This document shows positions 13,301 through 22,600 of a stretch of 64,000 nucleotides of DNA, one piece after another. Origin of the DNA: Paragorgia papillata (Eukaryota > Cnidaria > Anthozoa > Scleralcyonacea > Coralliidae); NCBI GenBank assembly GCA_035771165.1, contig JAWNZC010000116.1, positions 124,001-188,000 of the forward strand, written 5' to 3'. The position numbers were made by a program, and so were the translations under genes. The first letter of the stretch is position 1. Each line of letters begins with the position of its first letter. The notes under the pieces were generated by a model, which searched no databases, was not told the origin of the DNA, and saw only the letters and a program-made list of their open reading frames with translations.

Positions 13301-16300
13301 ATTAGATTAGACAATGGTATATATTATTATCCAATGATCTCATGTGGAATTTATAATTTAAAAATGTGGTAATAAACGGTTCTTTTAGTTAGCGGTTAAG
13401 ACTCGTTCCCGAAGGACTGGGTACAGTCTAAGGTATAAATACCTTAAATAACCTTGCTCTGCTATCTGAGTTCTAGTGGCCCAATGGTTAGAGCGTCTGG
13501 CTAGCATTCAGAAGGTTGCGGGTTCGAGTCCCGCTTAGAGCTCAGAGTTTTTCTGAGTATTACCATAGTCAATCGAGATATGGTCTGGAAACTCGGCAAA
13601 CTTCAAAGCGCCTATAATGAGCTGGGATTTTATGTTGAACCGTAGCTTACACCGTGCACATCCTTTGTTTTAGGTTTATTAATATTTAAATAGCACGGTT
13701 GAGTGATTGAACTGAAACGTTGCTATTGGACAATTATTTCATTATACTAAAATACAATGTGTTCAGTGACTGTACACCGTGCACAAAAATGCATAAAGGC
13801 GAACAAAAAGATAGACCAAAGACTTTAGCTGAGTTTCCAGACCATATCTCGATTGACTATGGTATTACCAACTAACACAGCTTGTACAGCAAACAACTGA
13901 CAGTTATTAAACGGTTCTTTGTTTGTGGCTGATTTCTTAATTATATAAATTAAGTTTGCGCGACCTTTACGGGGTTTCCGTACTCGTGCACGTGACCAAA
14001 TATTTCCTTCTGATTGGCTAATTAGCTCATGAATTAGTAATGAGTTTGAGAAGTAAAGGTAATTCTAATTTATTTTACTTTAACTCAACCTTGCTTCTCT
14101 CTTCTATTCTGTAGGTGCCTTTTAGAGGGGGTAAGCCGTCAGCCAAAGGCCCCCCTCCCGACATGCCCCAGTTTACAAAAAGAGAAGCTCCCAAAGGTCA
14201 GAGACACGGTAGTGGTTAGTAAATGATTTTAGCTAGACGTTTCAGAAATGGTATACTTTTCTCCATTTAGATTGTTCTTCCAACCTTTACTCCGGGCTTT
14301 TTGTTGTAAGACAGCGTGCATTTGAGCTTTTCCTAAGATATTGTGGCTTTGTGGGTGCAAAAAATTGTGAGGAAACGTGAAGTTATCGAATTTCCCGACA
14401 CAGTGTTGTTAGTGTTATATTTATCTATCGTCTTTGAAAATTTGAGGGAAATCGAACAAATTCCCTTTATGTTGTAACTTCTGAAGATATCTCCTTTTGT
14501 AGCGAAGAATACGTTTCAAGTAAACGGCACTTGAAAGAAAATTTTACTTCTGGTCAAAAACACTACTTATTTCGCCGTCATTATTTAGTCGTTTTTTTCA
14601 TAATTTTTTTCTCTGTATGATAGTTTAGCACAAAACTTTAACGTTAGTCCAAAAAAATTTACTTTTGAAGGTATGTAGCTTAAAGGGTATTGGCAATAAA
14701 AATTAAGTTTGTCTCTTTTGAAAGAACTCGTCAAATGGTATAAGAAGACCTTTTACAATTTTTCCGTATCTGTTTTGGGTTTGGAAATATTTGGACCAAA
14801 GACAGCCTGCTGTCCGCCATCTTGGAATTATTTTCGATATGCATGTGACATCACAACCAGGGTAAAGTGAAATTTTTATCTTACCAACCCTATGACATTA
14901 TGAGCTAGAAACTCTATTTTGTTGCACTATTTCCATTTTAAATTGACCCACAACATTTAAAAAGCCTTCCGTGGAAATTTGGTCACCCACGGAGTAGTTC
15001 ATCATGAGGTTTACCCTGGTTGTGACGTCACCAATTTCCTAATTAATTAGACCCAATATTACAACAAGATGGCGGACAGCACGCTGTCTTTGGTCGAAAT
15101 ATTTCCAAAACCAAAACAGATATGGAAAAAATGTAAAAGGTCTTCTTATACCATTTGACGAGTTCTTTCAAATGAGACAAACTTAATTTTTATTGCCAAT
15201 ACCCTTTAAAGGTGACGTACAGTCCGTTCTGCGCATGTACGAAACTAATGTTTACATCTTTATTTACAAAAAAAATACTACGGTAATACCTTATTCAAGA
15301 TTGTAAGCTTTTCTTGGTTCCCATTCATTATTTGTACCCAAAACAAAACAGTTTCAGGAGAAATAGAAGAAATCCGAGGAGATATCCTCGCCAAATCGCT
15401 TGGTTTTCTGCCATGAGTACTTCATGTAATTATCTACGAATGTCATGTTTTGGGGACCACGTTGCGGTTCATATGCGACGACTTCTTCGCAAGTTGCTAA
15501 AAATTCGCATTTTAAATATCAAACTTCACATAATATGAAGTTTACTTAGAGTTAGTTATTCTGATTTTCAATAGAACTTCATATTATTACTAAAACCGAT
15601 GATGCGCGGCATGGCCCAAAATAAACATGTCATGTTTTCCGCGAAAACAATTAACGAATCCGTCTGCATTCCTTAGCCTTTGAAATTGACACCGTGAGAT
15701 CATTGCAATATGATTGCTCCATAATTGCTACTTTTGAATTCTCTAGCCAATCTCGTTCCCAGAGCCCACGTTCCCCACCTGGGAAACGAGAGACTCTGGG
15801 ATAATCCGTTTCACATCGATATTTCATTGGCTGATGAACATGATTACTCTTCTTCCGGATCACAAGAATCCTGTGATGGCGTGAACGGATTATCCCAGAG
15901 TCTCTCGTTTCCTGGGTGGGGAACGAGATTGTTCTCTAGCCAAAAGGTTTAGGAATGCTATGGGAATGCAGACGGATTCGTCAACGTTTTGGACGTGTGT
16001 TTTCTTAGGGCCATGCCGCGCATCATCGGGTTTGGTAATATGTGAAGTTCGATATTTAAAATGCAAATTTTTAGCAACTTAGCCATGTACCGATTGCAAT
16101 CAACATTGCAATGTTGCTCTCAATATAGCAATGTTGCGCGGTAACGAACATCCGGTTTGACTGTTAAGTTGTATTCTTTTAAACTGTAGGTCGAGGAGAA
16201 CGTGGCGGCCGTGGTGGTGGTTACCGTGGTGGTCGTGGAAATAACCGAGGTGGACGAGACGATAACCGTAAAGCCAAAGGAAATCGAATACAAAGAGGTA

Positions 16301-18061
16301 AACATATCTTTGCAGTCATGTTACTACCATTTGTGTTCAAGCGTTTAGCGAATAATAACTAGTTTTCGAGTTTTGAAACAAACGTTGTGTCCAATGACAA
16401 CTATATGTTTGACAGATCAAATCAATGACGAATAGGGGGTGTAACTTTCCGTTCAGGGCCGGATTTAAGGGTGGGCAACATGGGCGCTCGCCCAGGGCCC
16501 CCACACAGAAGGGGCCCCCACAAAATACCTTAATTAATTATTTTTTTGTCTTCTGAATTATGGTTCTGACTAATTGATAAAATAGACAAGTACACTTGTA
16601 GCAGAAATTTACTTTTAAAATATGGGGGCAAAACCGAGCAATTATAGCCGTGCGTGAATATTCTGTCATATATTCCCGTACAAAGTCATATATAATACAT
16701 CTTACATAAAGTACTGAAATTAGTACAACTTGTAACGCGGGCCCGTGGTGTGTCAATCAAAAAGCAATATGGCTGACCGTCATACAACTCCACGATACTA
16801 TAAAAGCGAATGAATTTACTGTATGAATAAATTTCTCTAAGGAGGGCCCCCACATAAGCGATTGCCCAGGGACCCCACATTCCTAAATCCGGCCCTGTTT
16901 CCGTTGTTATTGCTACTGTTTTTCAACGTTGCGTTGATATTTTTTCACAGGCCACGGCAAACATGGAATACAAAATAAATGCGTTCGGCAGGTTATATCG
17001 AAGTAAAGTACCCTTATCAGATGGTCTGTGTTCGCTGTTCATTCAATGATTCTCAGAATTAAGCCAAAGACAAGTTATTCCAAGCAACCGCTGCCGTGTG
17101 AAAAGAACGATGACAAGTATTGACAACGGAAAGTTGCACCTCCTATTCGTTATTGATATGATCTGCCAAACGATCTGTCATTGGACAACGTTTGTTTCCA
17201 AACTCGAAAACAACTAGTTATTCACTAAACGCTAAACGCAAGTAGTAAAAGTAGCTAGTGTGTTGTGTAAAGCTGGGTCTTTCAGCAGTAGACAGCCAAA
17301 TCTTTAAATCTATTTGATTTAAACATAGTTACTTCATCACATTAGTTGTTTAATAGTGTCAATGGCATTATCTTCGACAATGCACTTATCAATTTTTGGT
17401 GAATATGTATTATTTCTCGCGGCAGTCATCTGGAATGTTGGCCAGCCATGAGGACACGCTCACACGCTGAGATATACAAATGAATTTAGGTATCACCTAA
17501 ACTCTTGTTCGCTTGTGAACTTATTTATGGAGATGAATGGCGATTACGAAGAATGGCGCTCAGCGTCATTATTACGTGGTTTGTAGGCTCGTGGGCTGGC
17601 TGGGGAGCGTACAAAAAATCTGGAAATTTTGTACGATCCCCAGCTGACTGGGAATCGTACAAAAAATCTTGAAAGTTTGTACGATTCCCAGCTGACTGGG
17701 AATCGTACAAAAAATCTGGAAATTTTGTTCGATCCCCAGCTGACTGGGAATCTGGAAATTTTGTACGCTCGTGGGCTGGCTGGGGAGCGTACAAAAAATC
17801 TGGAAATTTTGTACGTATCCCGTATCTGACCGAGCTTGAAAAACAAAACGCGTGCATGCAAACAAACTGGTGTTTTCTTTGATCGATTGAAAAACTACGA
17901 GCATTTAAAATATTGTTTCTTCTGCAGGCTCCAATGCCAGTGGTCGCAGCGTGGGCGGACGAGAACAGCAATGGCAGAATAGAGGTGGCCGAGGGGGACA
18001 CGATGGGGACATCTTCGGGGGTATGCGGGCCTATGACCAACGGGACACTTTCGGCAGTTAA
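1372..18061 (+). CDS. FAM98: FAM98 family protein (FAM98A/B-like), complete, 13 coding exons
   Basis: Coding exons: 1372-1409, 2419-2558, 3875-3928, 5151-5219, 5415-5491, 6386-6493, 7112-7192, 8444-8560, 8652-8751, 12433-12515, 14115-14214, 16190-16297 and 17928-18061. Together they make 1209 bases, or 402 aa plus stop, with GT-AG borders and matching phases throughout. The start reads MENDVLDSLEDLG, like the N terminus of vertebrate FAM98A. The middle holds the family's most conserved stretches (IEKKVNDTIRKCPKGHLGEPLL; RLDVTIRSFQWSELGQ; VSLADVLAARNDL; REKTKCAINRVLIGK). The last two exons encode an RGG/RG-rich tail typical of RNA binding. In vertebrates FAM98 proteins associate with the tRNA-ligase complex (RTCB, DDX1) and with PRMT1; that role here is by family only. 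The tail is shorter than in human FAM98A. Introns 5 to 12 are loaded with foldback elements. A or B subtype is unresolved. Confidence 0.95.
1828..1934. repeat. Short inverted repeat in FAM98 intron 1
   Basis: Two arms of about 39 bp (1828-1866 and 1896-1934) are nearly complementary, beginning AAAGCAATCAC and ending GTGATTGCTTT, around a 29-bp spacer. It looks like a small MITE or foldback. Confidence 0.75.
2884..3491. mobile_element. Foldback element with TACCGTATTTTCTGGGC ends, FAM98 intron 2
   Basis: The termini TACCGTATTTTCTGGGC (2884) and GCCCAGAAAATACGGTA (3491) are exact complements, followed by CGATAACCCGC-type repeats. Inside lies a second palindrome with arms near 3063-3118 and 3172-3235 containing TATTCAGCCATTTTGAAT and its complement. 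There is no long coding frame, so it is a non-autonomous element. Confidence 0.8.
3540..3835. repeat. Dispersed G/C-run repeat ('ggggctcagccccc' type)
   Basis: This holds C- and G-homopolymer rich sequence with repeated short palindromes such as GGGGGGCTCAGCCCCC. Similar blocks lie at 4310-4420, 6625-6900, 50540-50990, 54120-54300 and 60890-61060. All share wording like 'gcccccagaaaatttt...aaatggcatttnctgcattctg', so they are copies of one degraded interspersed family. Confidence 0.6.
5538..5805. repeat. 48-bp compound-palindrome minisatellite, locus 2 (FAM98 intron 5)
   Basis: About five and a half 48-bp units alternate hairpins like GTACACTCGGC...GCAGAGCGTAC with the spacer AAAATTTTCAGAATTTTT. 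Between units the stems change on both sides: GTATGCTCGG, GTACACTCGG and partners AGCGTAC, GAACGTAC and AGCATAC. The sequence is the reverse complement of the family at 58628-58790. It lies between exons 5 and 6 of FAM98 and runs directly into an AAT-rich microsatellite. Confidence 0.93.
5804..5866. repeat. AAT-type microsatellite
   Basis: A run of AAT/AATAAT with few interruptions directly follows the palindromic array. The 58628-58790 array is likewise bordered by a TTA-rich tract. Confidence 0.9.
5877..6006. repeat. Inverted repeat, FAM98 intron 5
   Basis: The arms begin ATACATGGATG (about 5877) and end CATCCATGTAT (about 6006), with matching inner sequence including GAAATTTATTTC and GAAATAAATTTT. 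It is a small foldback element. Confidence 0.8.
7378..8213. mobile_element. 836-bp long-arm foldback element with 8-bp target duplication, FAM98 intron 7
   Basis: Two arms of about 350 bp (7378-7730 and 7861-8213) are near-perfect reverse complements around a unique spacer of about 130 bp. The ends are ACATGCCATTAGGG and CCCTAATGGCATGT. Flanking direct repeats TGAATGTG occur at 7370-7377 and 8214-8221, an 8-bp target-site duplication as expected of hAT-type insertion. It has no transposase frame. It fills most of the intron between exons 7 and 8, so the pre-mRNA could form a very long hairpin. Confidence 0.9.
8311..8402. repeat. Dispersed repeat 'GATATACTGCCGAAAC', copy 1
   Basis: This carries wording such as TCGAAATATAGTAAGGTT, GATATACTGCCGAAACAG and CGTAGGAGTCTAACGTTTC, followed by a GGCGAAGGCCCTTCGTC hairpin. 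Close copies lie at 24827-24955 and 51966-52056, so it is an interspersed repeat. Confidence 0.8.
8781..9125. mobile_element. MITE with TTAAAGTG/CACTTTAA ends, copy 1 (FAM98 intron 9)
   Basis: Inverted termini of about 55 bp begin TTAAAGTGTATATGAAATG and end with the complement CATTTCATATACACTTTAA. TTAA occurs at both edges, which fits a piggyBac-like target duplication. The interior at about 9000-9050 matches 61463-61515, the 3' end of a transposase-like frame. Relatives lie at 14680-15209, 34742-35220 and 55099-55707. Confidence 0.82.
9365..10312. mobile_element. Foldback element with TGTTTACATG ends and GGGTTACCCT palindromes
   Basis: The left end reads CCCCTGTTTACATGG and the right end GCATGTAAACAGGGCC. 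Next to both ends sit near-perfect palindromes AGGGTAACCCTTCTAGAAGG and its continuation, with related GGGTNACCC motifs scattered through the interior. Two short open frames (9444-9704, 9705-9932) have no recognisable domain and are probably fortuitous. Confidence 0.75.
10400..10545 (-). mobile_element. tRNA-derived SINE-like fragment, copy 1
   Basis: Read on the minus strand it has a B-box-like GGATTCGAACC motif (plus strand GGTTCGAATCC near 10460) next to a CTCAGAAATCTTTTCTGA block. The same block and box recur at 10905-10963 joined to 11520-11545, where a hAT-like element interrupts it. Confidence 0.5.
10553..10830. mobile_element. Foldback element with TTTGGATATCC motifs
   Basis: The inner arms around 10690-10735 and 10770-10815 (GAGTGTTTCATCAGGATATCC and complement) form a hairpin. 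The flanking part 10553-10680 is the reverse complement of 52330-52470. The copy at 52310-52480 therefore defines the family. Confidence 0.75.
10964..11519. mobile_element. hAT-like non-autonomous element rich in ACTAGT palindromes
   Basis: The ends are CAGTGCTGTGAGTAAC and GTAACTTTTACAGCACTG. The flanks GACCCAGA (10956-10963) and GCCCCAGA (11520-11527) form an 8-bp target duplication with one mismatch. The interior is almost wholly short repeats of GTAACTAGTTAC with AT-rich spacers. It has inserted into a tRNA-derived SINE-like sequence. Confidence 0.85.
12001..12221 (+). repeat. TTCAAC/GTTGAA palindrome-cluster repeat, copy upstream of FAM98 exon 10
   Basis: This 221-bp block begins GGCCAAACGCTTTCAACAT and ends GCGTTTGGCCAGGCCTTA. 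It is packed with TTCAACATGTTGAA-type palindromes. The block at 12599-12828 is its reverse complement at visibly very high identity. Confidence 0.9.
12599..12828 (-). repeat. TTCAAC/GTTGAA palindrome-cluster repeat, inverted copy downstream of FAM98 exon 10
   Basis: This is the reverse-complement copy of 12001-12221. It starts 84 bp after the end of exon 10. Together the two copies could pair in the transcript around that exon. Confidence 0.9.
12966..13126. repeat. Near-perfect palindrome, FAM98 intron 10
   Basis: Arms of about 65 bp contain CAGTTATAGATGCACAGA, GACGTCACAACGTGGTAAGA and their complements, around a loop of about 20 bp at 13035-13055. Confidence 0.85.
13470..13542 (+). ncRNA. 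tRNA-like sequence (AGC anticodon position), probably SINE head
   Basis: It folds as a tRNA cloverleaf. The acceptor is GTTCTAG/TTAGAGC with two G-U pairs. The A-box-like TGGCCCAATGG lies in the D arm. The anticodon stem TCTGG/TCAGA encloses loop CTAGCAT, giving AGC. A perfect T stem GCGGG/CCCGC encloses TTCGAGT (B box GGTTCGAGTCC). It lacks the G3:U70 pair expected of tRNA-Ala and has a C-A mismatch in the D stem, so a tRNA-derived SINE or pseudo-tRNA is more likely than a working tRNA. Confidence 0.5.
13556..13866. repeat. Inverted-repeat element adjoining the tRNA-like sequence
   Basis: The termini share ATAGTCAATCGAGATATGG (about 13566) and its complement (about 13840-13862), with matching CTGGAAACTC and GAGTTTCCAG. 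The interior has no gene. Confidence 0.7.
14680..15209. mobile_element. MITE with TTAAAGGGTATTGG ends, copy 2 of the TTAA group (FAM98 intron 11)
   Basis: Long inverted termini contain GGGTATTGGCAATAAAAATT and AAGTTTGTCTC with complements at the right end. TTAA stands at both edges. The AAATTAAGTTTGTCT block is shared with 8781-9125 and 34742-35220, which ties the elements to one family with divergent outermost bases. Confidence 0.82.
15206..15470. mobile_element. Truncated copy of a TTAAAGGTGACGTACAG element
   Basis: It matches most of 40830-41146 in the opposite orientation, starting TTAAAGGTGACGTACAGTCC. The right end breaks off near 15470 where another repeat begins. It abuts the preceding MITE and shares its TTAA. 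Confidence 0.75.
15490..16082. mobile_element. Inverted-repeat element interrupted by a nested foldback, FAM98 intron 11
   Basis: The outer arms share AAGTTGCTAAAAATTCGCAT, GATGCGCGGCATGGCCC and GACGGATTCGT with complements at the right (15955-16082). Nested inside (about 15745-15930) is a second foldback whose ends are CAATCTCGTTCCCAGAG and GGGAACGAGATTG. The nested part is the same family as 53505-53925. Confidence 0.8.
16454..16897. mobile_element. hAT-like MITE with CAGGGCCGGATTTA ends and 8-bp target duplication
   Basis: The ends CAGGGCCGGATTTAAGG and CCTAAATCCGGCCCTG are inverted. The flanks TTTCCGTT at 16446-16453 and 16898-16905 are identical. No transposase frame is present. The family recurs at 27495-27823. 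It lies in FAM98 intron 12. Confidence 0.9.
17580..17820. repeat. 48-bp compound-palindrome minisatellite, locus 3 (FAM98 intron 12)
   Basis: Five units, one partly deleted, lie just upstream of the last FAM98 exon. Two hairpin types alternate with one spacer (AAAAAATCTGGAAATTTT). One is GTACGATTCCCAG...CTGGGAATCGTAC with a 13-bp stem and 4-nt loop; the other is GTACGCTC...GAGCGTAC. The different stems remain self-complementary. It is the inverted relative of locus 1. Confidence 0.93.
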
Positions 18062-18273
18062 GTAATTGATTTTCTTGATTTGGAGGGAAACCATCGACCT
18101 GTATCAAAAGGCTTATAAAATGAAAACGCCGTGCGTGTTGTTATTTTTTTTTTCAACTTGTTAAAATTTTTGGAACTTTTCGTGTGTTCGCGATTTCTAC
18201 GAAAAGTGATCAACGTCTAAGGAACTCGTCGTGGTGAACTGGTTAATGGTCAAATTGGGTTTTTGTCTGTACC

Positions 18274-18279
18274 ATTAAA
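18274..18279 (+). terminator. Candidate FAM98 poly(A) signal ATTAAA
   Basis: This common ATTAAA variant lies 213 bp after the FAM98 stop, before an AT-rich tract. Confidence 0.45.
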
Positions 18280-18284
18280 GATTC

Positions 18285-18580
18285 TAATTATAATATTTAT
18301 AATTGAATTGTAATGATAATTATTAATTATATTAATTATGATAATAATTATGATAATTAGAATAATTATGATAATTATAATAATTATGGTAATTATAATA
18401 ATTATGGTAATTATAATAATTATAATAATTATGATAATTATAATAATTAGTATAATTATGATAATTATAATAATTAGTATAATTATGATAAATATGATAA
18501 TTATAATAATTATGGTAATTATAATAATTATATTAATTATATTAATTATAATAATTATGGTAATAATAAATATATAATAA
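18285..18580. repeat. AATTAT-type low-complexity tract
   Basis: Irregular AATTATAATAATTATGG repeats occupy the gap between the convergent 3' ends of FAM98 and Kv-A. The open frame here is low-complexity Ile/Met and not a gene. Confidence 0.95.
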
Positions 18581-18695
18581 TTTCAGTTACGCATTTAAAT
18601 CTATTTAAATATATATTCTTCCCCGACTATTAATTAGTTATTATGTCGGCGTGCATATACGCAAACTGTTCGTGGGATTGTTGCCATTTGTTACT

Positions 18696-19661
18696 TCACG
18701 AGTAGCTTGACCGCCGTCGAGTGACATAGTTGACTCCATTCGACCGAGGATTACTAATATCAACAATTGTCTGTAGCTCAACAGCCATTGGTGAGATTGC
18801 GAGTCTTCGTAGTTGCGGACTACCTCCGAGGGGACTTAATGACGAGGCATCATTCCCCCTCCTTGACGCTACGGCATTGGTTGTCGGACTGTTCATACTG
18901 CTCCTCAGTCCTTCTCTGCTTCGCAGGTGGACGCTTTTCAAGGCATTGCTTACAACCTGGGTCTTCTTCCTCGGCGGCAGTTTCATTTTTGCCTTCGCGT
19001 ACGCGTTGTACAGCGAGAAGTTTGTGGTCACGATAGACGTTGGTAGCGCGAGAAGAAGAACGCCTGTGATGGCGCAAGCGCAACCCACGATCTTCCCGCC
19101 AACGGTGATCGGGGCGACGTCACCGTAGCCGACGGTCGTCATGGTGATCAGAGACCACCAGAAAGAGGCGGGAATATTGGCGAAACCTTCCTTGTTCGCC
19201 TTGTGTTCGGCGTAGTACGCCAGTGCTCCGAAGGAGATGACCAATATCGAACAGATGAAGAGAAGCAAGAGCAGTTCTCGGATGCTACCGTTTATAGTTT
19301 GGATAAAAACTTGAAGAACGTACGAGAAACGAAACGCTTCGAATGCTCGATACAGTCGAAGGACGTACATGACTTTGAGTATTTCAAGGGACTCATTCTG
19401 AGGAAAGATCATTGTTATGATATAAGGAAGAATTGAAAAGAGGTCCACCCAGATACTTTTGTTCTGTAGGAGTTTTCGTTTACTCGGCGTCGTCGCCAAC
19501 CGGAGTATGATTTCGATGGCGAAAAAAGTGATGACGAACGTCTCCAAGCCGAAACTGACCTCGTAGGTCTTCGATGATTTGTCGGAGAACTCCGGAAGTG
19601 AAGAAAGGCAGAATAACAACATCACAAGAATGGAAAGTACCACTGATAAGAGGTTGATTAT
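18696..19661 (-). CDS. Kv-A exon 2: transmembrane core and C terminus
   Basis: It encodes residues 184-504. S1 is about 186-205. S2 is about 220-238, with charge-transfer residues F230 and E233. S3 is about 252-268, with D256. S4 is about 276-297, reading K279, Y282, R285, R288, E291, R294 at three-residue steps. S5 is about 312-332. The filter TVGYGD is at 359-364. S6 is about 373-400, with ALPTSIV. The S1-S2 loop is short. The C-terminal tail of about 95 residues is Ser/Arg-rich and ends in RRRSSYS, a possible basophilic kinase site. The acceptor is TTGTAG at 19667-19662. Confidence 0.95.
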   Translation of the reverse strand: MINLLSVVLSILVMLLFCLSSLPEFSDKSSKTYEVSFGLETFVITFFAIEIILRLATTPSKRKLLQNKSIWVDLFSILPYIITMIFPQNESLEILKVMYVLRLYRAFEAFRFSYVLQVFIQTINGSIRELLLLLFICSILVISFGALAYYAEHKANKEGFANIPASFWWSLITMTTVGYGDVAPITVGGKIVGCACAITGVLLLALPTSIVTTNFSLYNAYAKAKMKLPPRKKTQVVSNALKSVHLRSREGLRSSMNSPTTNAVASRRGNDASSLSPLGGSPQLRRLAISPMAVELQTIVDISNPRSNGVNYVTRRRSSYS

Positions 19662-22600
19662 CTACAATAGAAGGGAAAATAAATAAATTAGTCACACTGT
19701 AGTAAACTTCGTTGAGTATTTGGGATGGGTTGTGGCAGTGTTGTAGTCTGTAGAGACCGAGAATGAGAGTTGGAGAACACTTCATTGGAGAACACTTCAT
19801 TGAAAGTATGATTAATGTGCATTGTATAACTTTTATTAGAGTACAGAAAAATATGTAAAGTTATATATTTTTAGAATGCATGCGTCAAGATCTGCTCAAA
19901 TATGATATCGAATTCTAATTTTGTCCATTGATTTAAAAAATATATTAATTTTTCATGAATGAAGTGAATCTTAGGGCCTGTTTATATCATCTCAGTGTGC
20001 CGGGATGAATTTCATCCAATTCATCCCTGGTTTATATGGAGTAAACAAAGTGCTCGTCCCGGTTGACCGGGATGAATTTCATCCTGGGTCAAAAAGCGCG
20101 GGAATTTAAGGAGATGGTGCAAAAAAGCAAAAACTCACCCTAATTCTACTACGTTAGAAGTTATCTCACTTTTATGCAGTGCTTTGTCTCTAGACCTGAA
20201 CGTTTGGACGAAATTCTGACCGTAATATTCAAACTTACAAGCACTGTAGTTCAGTAAACTTCATCCCGGTGTACCGGGATGTCGCGTTTATATGGGGAAA
20301 AATCTGTCCTGGTGTACCGAGATCTCGGTTGCTTCGGTTCGTTGCTTCAACCGGCATCCCGGTCTCCATATAAACGCAACCGCGAAAATAACAGTAAATT
20401 ATGGAGTTTGTATACTATATGAAAGTGTTATAACAGCAAAATAGTTAGATATTTTGTTGCCATTTCACCTGATTTCACTACAGCGTCACAGCGTGGCATG
20501 CTTTCAAAGTTAATGTATTTTTTAAGCCAATGACAAAATTAGAATTGGATATCATATTTGAGCAGATCTTGACGCATGCATTCCAAAATATATCCACTTT
20601 ACATATTTTTCTTTTCTCGAATAATAGTTCTTCCACATTAACCATATTTTAAATGATGGCCACTTAATTTTTGTGTCCACCTCCTGTACATACAGTATTA
20701 AGGACAAAGAGTGGAGGCTAACCATCCTTACTTGCATCCAGTGGCTGAATTGCGAAGGCCCCAGATCAACGTAGATGTAGGTGTTGATTTTATGGAGAGA
20801 GGAAAACCGAAGAACCCGTCGAAAAACGTCAAAAACCCTCGAGGCACAGGAGAGATCAAGCTTGAGATTGAGAACGGCGTCATTCCCAAGCAGTCACCAA
20901 TCCAAGTACCCCGTCGAACCGGGCTTAACTTTGGACTGCAGTGGTGAGAGGCAGCGCGCCAACACAGCACACGACACCCGTGCTTAACTGTATCAAACTG
21001 ATACGGCAGTGGAAAATCAACATGCAGACTGATACATTCTGATGCGGTTATAGTTCTGAACATTTTTGCGTTGTCACAGGCATGGGGCATATATTTCATA
21101 GCTTTGATATCTGATCCCGCATCAAGACGGTCGCTACATTCTCGTGCACCAACAGGTATGACATCAAGGCTAGAGTTTGTGTTGAAACAGTTATGTTGAA
21201 ATAAGTCTTGCTGAAATTAGCCTAGCCCTTGACCTTTGTGGAGCTGGTTGTTGAGTGTTACAACCATCTAGACGCATGTTCTCAAATGCGTACTTATTTT
21301 TGTGCGCATTGCTGACTTACTGGTGCAATATAGAGTCATAGCGACGCAACAGGATTATATTTGGTTCAATTAAATGATGTTAGTCACTAATTCTGCAAAT
21401 AATAACGAACATATTTGCCAGTTATCGGTGAAATCACGGTGTATCTTTGGCGCCGCTGTCATCAAGTTTCCGCTTGTTTGGACTCTGACTAGTAGGTTTA
21501 AAGGGCGATATGGATTAATCGGCGAGTTTCAGTTTGACAGTCAAGGATATCAGTAATGCACATGCGCGTAGCTTTGCGTGAAGTGTTTTTTGTATATCTA
21601 CTGCGCATGGAAAGAATACCTTCGGAGCCAATCAAAACATAGCCTGCGTGCAGTTGTAAACCAAGTACTTCATGCAAGTCAATGCTATGGCAGCATGGAG
21701 CGAAATCAGTCTAGGGCGAGAATATTTATTTCAAGAATAGAAGTTTTTACAAGTATTTTAAGTCTGAATCGTAGTCATTTTTTAAATGTGATGTACTATA
21801 GACGTTGTTGGAATAATGATAAGTTTTTGAAAGCCTCTTAATAGTCTTTGGACAATTTCATATTCAGACGAGGCCATTTATATGGCTGTGTTAAGGCTGT
21901 GCATTGCTGAACAGAAATGAAATTTTCTTCTAAGAAAACAAAACTAGCTTCATGATCAAGCAACAATGTGCAAAACCTGTGGTAGTTAGCGAAATTATTA
22001 TGCTATTAAATAACATATTGTACAATAGTCACATGTCAGTGACAGGCTATGTAGAGAGTGTGAAACCGAAACGGCAAGTCTTTATATTTATAATGGGGTA
22101 ATTAAATTGTATGCTGCAGTTGTCAATGTCATGCAAAAATTTATGACATGAATGCCAAATGTTTATTCTACCTTTTACTGCAGCCATGCATGCATATACA
22201 GTATACGTCTACTCTTGAAGAACAATTAATGTATAGTTGCTAAGTTGCTTTCATAATTTTGATGACAATTGCTGGAGATCTTCGTTCACAACTTCATTAT
22301 TGAATGGGTGACCATGCACATATCTGCATGGGCTTGGGACTCGTGCTTCTTTGCCGGATATGAGTAGAGTTGTTAGTGCTCAAACTCCTGTGCTTTGCTG
22401 GCTTTACTCTGAGTTCCTTTCTTAAGGTAAAAACACAGCATGGCTAGCATCGACAAAAATCTTGTTCAGCTCTGAATACAAGGTCACTACAAGTATTTTA
22501 TTTGCTTGTGAAGGTTATGAAAGTTAAGGAAGTCGAGGGAAAAGATTTGTCTGTTGAAGACAACTATTATTCGCCCCAAGTATTATTTGCCCACGGCATT

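Noticed and set aside
13470..13542. Functional tRNA-Ala(AGC)
   Set aside because: It lacks the G3:U70 identity pair, has G-U pairs and a D-stem mismatch, and lies next to an inverted-repeat element; a tRNA-derived SINE head is more likely.
20870..20945. Working 5S rRNA gene
   Set aside because: Only the internal promoter-like part matches, with shortened spacing and no terminal stem or T-run terminator.
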